Shown here: piece by piece, positions 56,761-64,000 of the stretch
Layout of the letters: each line of letters starts with the position of its first letter
How positions within the stretch are numbered: the stretch's first letter is position 1
Assembly: GCA_015501585.1 (NCBI GenBank)
Contig: JADNRY010000062.1
Span: 62,001 to 126,000, forward strand
Direction of reading: 5' to 3'
Source of the DNA: Rhodocollybia butyracea
Taxonomy: Eukaryota > Basidiomycota > Agaricomycetes > Agaricales > Omphalotaceae
DNA length: 64,000 nt
Notes under the pieces: generated by a model
Seen by the model: the letters and a program-made list of their open reading frames with translations, nothing else
Database searches by the model: none
Told to the model about the DNA's origin: nothing
Program-made: the position numbers and the translations under genes

Positions 56761-59700
56761 TTCATTCTGCCGTTTCGCAATCTGGAAAACTGCTAAAAGG
56801 CAAGGTTGAAAGAATTTCAAGCGTTCTGCAACAAGAAACACTCAATACTGATACTGCGCCACGTTAGAAAGATTATCAACAGTTATCAACTCTCTGCTAT
56901 GACTCGGACCATTCTGAATACAATCCTTCCACTTTGGCCCTCAACTCTTCTGGAGCTTCTTTTCAGTATCGGTCGCGCTGTTGCTAGAGTCACGATGCAC
57001 TTGGTGTGACCACATATGGCAAAAACAAGGCCTGTGGGACAATTTGTTCAGTGGTTTTTGGTAATCTATCGGACTACTAACAGAATCTGGTAACACGTGC
57101 TTTTGCATTGCCATTGTCCATGTTATAATTTCTAAAGCCTCAGAGTCAACCTCACCGTATACACCATTTGTTGCAAAAATTTCAAGTGAACAACCTAGGG
57201 CGGTCTCCAAAGATATTGTTGACAGTCGACACATTGGTACTACCGGATCTCGCGACGTTGTGGCGAAGGTAAAAATACCTCCCAAGAACATGACACTCAA
57301 GCTCCTAACAGCTGGCCTGCCGTTTTCTCTCGAGCACTGGAACCACATACGGGTTTAATCTGTCGACTTTACCTCCGGGTTTAGGGAGGCTCATGTTGTA
57401 CAAGTTTTCCAGATTCATGACTGTATGCTGTCTTTTTTAGAGCATCTAGCTTCTGCTGCTCCTTTCTGATGGTGCGCAGCGCTTGCACACTGCACGTAGA
57501 TTTTGCGAAGATTAATCGTGGCCGACTTTCGACAACAGTACCATTCGCCATAATGTACTGTAGTACACGCAGAAAGTCGGCCTGTGTTTGAACTATGACT
57601 GTAAGGCGCATCTTTTCTTCCCATCTCTCGCCCGGGGCTCCAACTTGACTTTACTTTTTCCAGCTCAAGCTGTCGTTTCCTGGGACAATCCCAGATCTCG
57701 TGAAAGCTTCTGCCTCGGGTCTTTATAGCATTAACTTCAAGCTCTGCGCCCACTGCCTCCTTCATCCCCGACCCACCGTCAACGTCCAAACCCCAAGTTA
57801 CAACCATTACTGGGCCGTGAACGTTGAACGAGATGATGCTATTACTTGGCTCGAATATGAACTAGGATTTGTTGCGTCTACCAAGAAAGTCTACCATATC
57901 GGAATCGCAAATAATGGACTGAATCGCCAATCCAAGAATCAGACACAGGCCTTTCTGTGTTGAATACTCACGTGGATGAGATAATCCGTCTACTGGATTT
58001 TCCGGAAACATCGTGCTTCCCGATGGCAAGGTGCGGACTGATGCTACTCAGGCATTGGGGAACACAGTCAAACAGTCATCAAAAGCTTTACAGCTCATGA
58101 TCAAAGATGTCAAAGATGTATCGCAGGCCGTAAGCACCTATCCGACTTTTTCGCTTCCTCGTATACTTGGATCTCATCTTTTTTAACGGAACGAACAGAT
58201 TTGTGATATGATCACCGAGACTGAACAATATTAGCTCTCGTCCTCGAGAATGCCTTCAAGTTGTATCAAGGACCAAGAGAACCCATTTCACAATACACTT
58301 TGGCAATTGAACTTGTCTCTTTGTCTGTGGATGGGACTACACTCAGGGGGCCCAAAGAATAGGGGCTCTATGGTAAATAATAAACTGTATGTTGAATGCC
58401 GTCCCACAATTTTATACGAAGTTCATGAAATAAGTAAGCAGAGAGGCGATGAGTAAACTCATTTTCGACTACATAAGTCTATACATGGAATGATGATCAT
58501 CTCGTGGCTCCGGGGAGTTCCATCCTCGTTCACAAACGTTCAGGTTGAAATTCGAGAGCATCGGTGCCGTAGGTGCCTGTTGAACAATTGATTGACCTGT
58601 GGGTGGTAAATAATATCCGAAGAGATGAAATGGGCTATAAGACTCAAATATCTAACAAAAAATCGTAATATCATTTAGCAAAAAGCGGTCTAGTAGTGTC
58701 AGGAGAGCTACATTACTCGCACATCTCTGGTACTGTAACAGGAAAATTGAACTAGAGCCAAAGGATGGACTCTAGTGGCGCACTGGGTCGACTCAAATCA
58801 TCCAGGCTACTTAGCTTGGGCTGAGCTGAGTTAGCCTGAGCAAGTTGGCCTACACCAAAAGAAGTCTTCCTCTAAAATTCAATGGCACCTCGGAAAAAAT
58901 CTTAAGCTCTGCATGGACGGCCCAGTAGCTCCTGTGGTACAAGTCCCAGAATTACTACAAACGGTAAAGACATGTACACGTCGATCTGGGAGATGATCGA
59001 GAATAGTTGGCGCACATCCATTGACAACAGATTGATGGACTGTCTCCAGGCTTACCTTAGACAGGGGGTCGACTGGGATGAGAAGCTAAGTTCCCGCACA
59101 ACAGTCTAGTAGTAGTGGGACGTCACCAAAGATGTGGATGTAGAGTTCGTGCAATAACTGAGAGTCAAGTCACTCAGCAGGAATATAGACAACCCATAAG
59201 AGGAGCGCCCATTAACATCGTTGCTGCTGGAGTAGAGGCAATCTTTGAAATTTTCGGTGGGAGGTTTTCTAGTCTCGAGAACTACTATGAGTACATGGTC
59301 GTAACGCTGGCTTCGTCATTCTTTATATGAAGTAAGTAATATGGCCCGGGCACAGCCACTAGACTATCCAGGCCAAAAGTGTATCTAGAATATCAAAGCT
59401 AGTAAACTCGAGATGAAGGTTTGTCTTCCTCAACATTATTGCACCAAACTTGAATGCAGTCGGCATCGGCATGTCATGCCGTCACCTACTGCCATCCAGT
59501 CAATGTCCTTCCGTGATATCTGCCATCAATCGGCATTAGCGGCGCCCCTCATACCAAAGGACTGAAACCGTCTTCACTTACCTTGTCTTCAAAGAGCAGC
59601 ATTTCCGGCTACATAACTTTGCGTATCTATTTTTTTTCTACAGTACCACGAACACTTCGGTATAGTACCAGTGATCAAAATCAAAAATGAATCCTGCCCT

Positions 59701-59939
59701 TAGCTTCCCGAGCCTTGTCCCGAGCGCACCAAACAAGATCAATATGGTTTCTTGTTCGCATCGGGACTACGCGCTCCTGAATATCTCCACTTTTGGTGGT
59801 TTTTCCAGTGCCCGATGCCAAACTTCCCTGAATGCCTCTATTCCCGCTGCGTCGATTCCATAATATCACCTAGTAGAGGAGCACCAGTCCCAAGCATGGT
59901 ATATATAATTCAACTCATTTTTGGGACCCCACAGATACG
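56761..59939. other. 3.2 kb without a confident gene; relic coding-like tract at 56.8-58.5 kb
   Basis: Right of the retrotransposon, scattered plus-strand peptides look protein-like but are broken by stops and frame changes: ISSVLQQETLNTD (about 56815), WAVNVERDDAITWLEYELGF (about 57810), LNTHVDEIIRLLDFPE (about 57965) and QALGNTVKQSSKALQLMIKD (about 58050). I recognise no family. It is best described as a decayed gene or genes. From 58.5 to 59.9 kb I see nothing supported. Confidence 0.35.
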
Positions 59940-60934
59940 ATGTATTTGATCAGAGCCCCTTTCTATGCTCTCGCTCACGAGCTTGATCTCTTTCTCGGAT
60001 TCTCTTGGAGAGACTGGTCCGCTACCCTCATCCCAGGTTCCATAGTTTCCATAGTCTCCGTCGGCGCAATGAGGACTCTCCCGCGCTCATCGAAGATATT
60101 CCGGAGCTACCTTTTTCTCATCCTGTGGCTTACGCTCTACATCTATTGGTTTAATCTGTCGAACCAGATCACAGGCGTCGAGGAGGATCGTATCAACAAA
60201 CCTGACCGTCCCATACCTGCTCGGAAAGTTACGATCGTCGGGGCAAAATTGCGATGGGCGCGCGCGCCTTTGCACTGATGGCGTTCCTTTCTATTACAGT
60301 ATACGAGCCCGCCCTTTGGCCAGAGACGGTCTGCTGGGTTCTTATGGTTGCATTGCTTTGTGGAACCCCCCTTGGGAAACACTGGTTTTTCAAAAACTTT
60401 GTTGCGATGACTATCAGCACATGGGCCCTCCTCGGCGCTTCTTGGAAGGCCATCGCACCTCTTACCACACGTGCAGAGCATTTTAACCTCGCTATATCAT
60501 GTTGGGCGGGCTTGTTGATTTCAATATCAGATCTGCGAGACATAAGAGGCGATGCAGCAATTGGTCGAAGAACCTTGCCCCTTGTTGTTGGCACTTCAGA
60601 ATTCAGATGGATGAATACACTGTTCTTTATACCCATATCTTTAATGGTACTTTGGGGAAGTGGGATACTGTCCATCGCTCCAGTTTCCCTCGTAGCGGTC
60701 CACACTTTTCTAGGCTACCGTGTCATGCAAGACAAAGGTTCATACTATGACCACAAGACATACATGGTATGTTTAGTACATCGTACTTTCGGTCCCTTGA
60801 ACTGATTCAAAGCTTCAAAAAACCAGGTTCTTACTTACACCTTCTGTCTGGTCTTGGCTACTACTGCACTCGAAGGTTTGGATTGGAACGGAAACGTTAC
60901 TCTGGGGGTTGAGTGGCTCTTGGGTACCTTATAA
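59940..60934 (+). CDS. UbiA-family prenyltransferase-like membrane protein
   Basis: Polytopic enzyme of the UbiA superfamily, which transfers prenyl chains (or cyclises them) at membranes. The start is the ATG at 59940. Helices include WRDWSATLIPGSIVSIVSVG and YLFLILWLTLYIYWF. The first Asp-rich motif reads NQITGVEEDRINKPDRPIP (N-x(6)-E-D-x(3)-K-P-x-R-P type). The second is DLRDIRGDAAIGRRTLP (D-x2-D-x2-G-D), so both magnesium-binding motifs are present. An intron at about 60767-60826 leads to the last helix (VLTYTFCLVLATTALEG) and the TAA at 60932-60934. The parts before and after a GC run (60256-60267) are out of frame by one base. Product unknown; a role in terpenoid or meroterpenoid metabolism is only a possibility. 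Confidence 0.7.
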
Positions 60935-62133
60935 CTTTTCTTATGAATAACCAATTCTCTTGATTTCTGTAAGTAGATCGTCAACATAGAGCGCTGTAGT
61001 CACATTAGTTTTGTTCAATTTTCGTTGCGCCGCGCGCGGGAGTGGTTACTGAGTGATACGCGTACGGTGATGTCTCACCTAAAATACATCTTGACCATTG
61101 GACGTTGTTTTAAGGAAGGGACATTTTGATTCAGACCTGTCTGGTGCACATCAGAGTCAAACCCAAGTCAAACCGAGTCTTACACTCCCATATTTCCTTC
61201 TAGTAAGTACCTGCTAGGCAATGATTTCAGCATATGTTTCCTTTTTGAAGGTATGTCTTCAATTGACGTTTGTGGTTACTATTGGTAGATTTAGCGATGT
61301 AGGACATTGTACCTACGTACCACGGCTAACTCTTTGGTGGAAAACACCGACTACTGCGCGATGGTGAAGGGAGTCGCAGCTCCCGGGCTCCTTTACGATC
61401 CAACGCGGACCGCTGTAATAGTGCTATGGGGGCCGAAATTGTTTCGTCACGGTTGTACACAGCGTGGGGCAGCTTATAATCGTAGACTTGCTGGCGCAGG
61501 TGAGAAGTCTTGTAAAAAATTGCCACCAAGGGATGGAGGTAACAATGCCAATCAGTTACCTAGTCATTATCATCAAAGAGAGTATAAGAGACTTCAAGAC
61601 GGAAAGTATAAAATCACAATTCGGAGTGCCTCCAAGTGAACTCCAAAGAGGGCGAGCAAATAAGATCATGAATTGACTCGAACTAGTACCTGCTGCCTAG
61701 TCGTGAGTTGATATCACTTTCTCGCGCTGACATCTTTGACCGAGCTTCATCCTGCTTCATAAAAGTGCAGAAAAGTACAGGCTCAAGTCTATGAATTGAC
61801 AGATAATGACAACGAAATCGAAGGGGAACAACTCACAAGTCTCTTCTATCCCGTCCAACAGTTCAGCTGAACAGAACCGTTCAAAAAAGCTAAATAATCC
61901 AACACTCGGGTTGAATGTACCAACGAGCGTCGAAGAAAACAACACATCGATTATGAATCTAAGTTGAGTCCATCAGCTTGACGTCATTCCGTTCTTTAAT
62001 GGGAAGCATCCACTGGCACTCAAGCTCGCAATGGAGATACTTATTCAACTCGGGTTTGTCTGAAACGCTTACTTACCTAGTACCGCTGTACATAACTACA
62101 ACTTTTACAATGTAAATGAGCGCCCATACAGGG
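60935..62133. other. intergenic, 1.2 kb, no gene seen
   Basis: No family-like frame. An open stretch at 61307-61639 (plus) has no recognisable features. Confidence 0.45.
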
Positions 62134-62139
62134 CTATAA
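62134..62139 (+). promoter_or_regulatory. TATA box of the small secreted-protein gene
   Basis: GGGCTATAAAGACC has a good TATA core 67 bp upstream of the ATG at 62206. This spacing fits a short 5' UTR. Confidence 0.55.
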
Positions 62140-62205
62140 AGACCAGCTTCGCATCCACACGGCTATCTTTCTCCGCCAAATCTCCCATTTCTGTAAGTGA
62201 AAGCA

Positions 62206-62719
62206 ATGTTCTTCAAACTCAGGTGCGGTTACAAGCTTCTCTGAAATTTCTCGTTGCTCACACAATGGGAGAACTGCTTACAGTCTTCTTGGTTGCTTGC
62301 TTCCGTACGCAACAAGCCTCATCCTCAACACCCCGACGAGCGCAGTCGCGGGTGAGAGTATGGTCGTGAGCTGGGTTGCTGCCCCAGATGACCCGTATGC
62401 ATTTTTGCCTTGCCCATGCTTCACCTTGGAGCTCATATGCCGTTATATCGCAGCAACTTTGCTCTCCTGGTCAACAATGAAGGGTTCAGCTCTCCCGTTT
62501 TTTTGCCCGACGACGCGGATATCGACCCTCACGCTTCCACTGAAATCACCGTGAGTCTCGTAGACTTTCCTGCTAGGTATGTGCTCAGATGACTCCCCCC
62601 GCTGATTAAATCGTTACCAACAATGTCAAAGGTCGGGCTACTTTTTGGAGGCTCGCAACACCACCGATCTGGGCATCATTTACGCCGAATCAGCTCAATT
62701 TACGATGACTTCCCCTTGA
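62206..62719 (+). CDS. small secreted Kre9/Knh1-like (Ig-like) protein
   Basis: Predicted 112-aa secreted protein from four exons: 62206-62222, 62284-62394, 62454-62576 and 62632-62719. Splicing rebuilds a clean signal peptide (MFFKLSLLGCLLPYATS). A single Ig-like, Kre9/Knh1-type beta domain follows: ILNTPTSAVAGESMVVSWVA at the start and GYFLEARNTTDLGIIYAESA near the end, with the typical final strand QFTMTSP. There is no Ser/Thr-rich GPI tail, so it is probably soluble. Each of the three introns has a GT donor and AG acceptor, and the unspliced frames do not make sense alone, which supports the model. Cysteine-poor. The wall role is inferred from the family. Confidence 0.72.
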
Positions 62720-62880
62720 GTTTAACGCCAATCCCAAAGGAAGATGTTTTGTTTCTGTAACTTTAGTAACTTGAAGTAGCTTTGCAATGACGAAAAAAAC
62801 AGCACCTTTCATGTACTTTCTAAGATCCTTGGCGGTATCATACACTACACCATATTACTACACCGTATACAGATACAAGC

Positions 62881-64000
62881 TCATAGACTCTTCAAAACTC
62901 CGCCAAGGGTCTCTATCATGGTCGTACGACTGATCTTCTGTTTCTTGCTAATGCCCGATCGTAATATAGACCCACTGGAGTCGTTGTCACAATCCATGCC
63001 ATTGACCTCCTCTTCGGCCTTCCGTTTGCCCAACAAATTTGCCTCATCCTCGAGTTTCTCAAACTCCTCCAGTGCTGACCCCTTCTTCCCTTTCGTTTTT
63101 GTCGCCTTCCAATGCAAATACGCGATGCTATGCCCTACACCGGATCCGTTGTATCCAGAGGTGCTGATCAAGCTGCTGTCTACGCGTCCGGAAACGTTGA
63201 CGGGTGGAGAGGGGAACCAAAGAAGAGAACCAGTGGATGGGTCCCGAGTGAAGTGTTGGGCTTGAGAGGTAGATGAATATAAACAAAGTGCTCACAGTGG
63301 AATAACGTTAGATACTCACTAGTTTCCTTGGGTAATCTCGAAAGATCGTGCTGCGTCCCTTGCGCTGAGGCATGTACAGTCAGAGTTCGATCTGGTTTCG
63401 ACGGTTTTATAGGAGTTGATGCCAGGACTTGTGAAGTGTACTGATAGTATGGCGAATACGACTGTGCGTTGATGGATTGTTGAAATCCATTGACTTTGGA
63501 ACCAGCAACGTCGGTAGAGCCAGACCAGTCGCCCTTTGTTGGCCCTGTTCCACTACCATCCTCTGCGAAACCGCCAGGCCCTCCTCCATTAAGAAGGGAA
63601 CTCGCCCGTCTTTTCGGGTATACCGTCCTTTCGAAAGGATATACCAACTGCCTTGTAGATTTTGATAAGTTTGATGGTTGGTGATACTTATCAGATATCG
63701 ACGATACTTCCGGGGAGAGGCAAGAGTTCCAGTCCTTGATAGGAACAAAAGCAGGTTTGGTAGAAGCGCCAAGGAGGATTGAGTTTCCAGTTTGACCGCA
63801 CCGGAATGCCCTACAGCCCCTAGTATAACTATAACGCGAATTGCAGACGTATAGTGGCCATCCAGGATACCACCCCCTCTGTCCTTCAGCTAAAACCCCT
63901 CGAGGCCGGCCAAGGACATGGTCCCGAGTAGATTGGACAAAAATGGGCTCCAGGATGTCCGTTAGCGGATGGGAGGCAAACTGCGCTGTGGAAAACATCA
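62881..64000 (-). CDS. RSC1/RSC2-like chromatin-remodelling subunit, 3' part (partial)
   Basis: C-terminal portion of a probable bromodomain-BAH protein of the RSC chromatin-remodelling complex; the bromodomain and most of the BAH domain would lie beyond the window edge. Visible landmarks: ILEPIFVQSTRDHVLGRPRG, WYPGWPLYVCNSRYSYTRG, FVPIKDWNSCLSPEV and LVYPFERTVYPKRR, the region that follows the BAH domain in Rsc1/2 homologues. A Ser/Gly-rich linker follows. An intron at about 63252-63315 joins PKET to QHFTRDPSTGSLLWFPSPPV. The last exon has a basic nuclear-localisation-like stretch (SKKQKISR) and stops at the TGA at 62881-62883. One more intron probably removes part of the segment after YSYTRG. 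Confidence 0.6.

Overview
The window is nuclear DNA of a filamentous basidiomycete (Agaricomycetes-type). The evidence is dense short spliceosomal introns (about 45-70 nt, GTRNGY...YAG), genes on both strands, basidiomycete-typical families (DUF6534-like seven-helix proteins, a BTB family, F-box proteins, HNH proteins), and a tyrosine-recombinase (Ngaro/PAT-type) retrotransposon. There are no operons, CRISPR arrays or rRNA genes. All gene models were read by eye; exon edges are approximate unless stated.

Layout. 0.4-3.0 kb: a YTH-domain m6A-reader gene (minus). 3.8-12.4 kb: three tandem copies of a seven-helix membrane-protein gene (plus). Copy 1 looks intact, copy 2 is split by a 2.1-kb inverted-repeat element with a 6-bp target duplication, and copy 3 has a one-base break. 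12.5-19.3 kb: an HNH-like protein, the DASH subunit DAD3, Arp2/3 subunit ARPC1 (minus) and a membrane-anchored heparinase II/III-like lyase. 20.7-28.4 kb: a frame-broken BTB-family gene, an AGC-like kinase, and an F-box gene with a decayed paralogue. 29.3-35.1 kb is a transposon-rich island: a 2.7-kb non-autonomous CACTA element with about 200-bp inverted repeats and a nested 85-bp foldback, an uncharacterised family member carrying a stop codon, and a 1.15-kb hAT-like miniature element. 35.3-44.0 kb: the large ribosome-biogenesis gene URB1/NPA1 and alanine aminotransferase (both minus). 44.3-49.5 kb: a cytochrome P450 flanked by an M50B-type membrane metallopeptidase gene and a decayed copy of it. 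50.7-56.8 kb: a full-length Ngaro/PAT-like retrotransposon with A1-ORFs-B1-A2-B2 split direct repeats, gag, RT/RNase H (with an intron) and a tyrosine recombinase. 59.9-64.0 kb: a UbiA-family gene, a small secreted Kre9/Knh1-like protein, and the 3' part of an RSC1/2-like BAH gene cut by the window edge.

Housekeeping genes (YTH, ARPC1, DAD3, URB1, ALT, RSC) alternate with accessory, duplicated and transposon-invaded blocks. A cross-cutting observation is that many otherwise good genes are broken by a single base, mostly in or next to short homopolymer or GC runs. This may be real decay, but the pattern also fits uncorrected homopolymer errors in the assembly and affects how 'pseudogene' calls here should be read.
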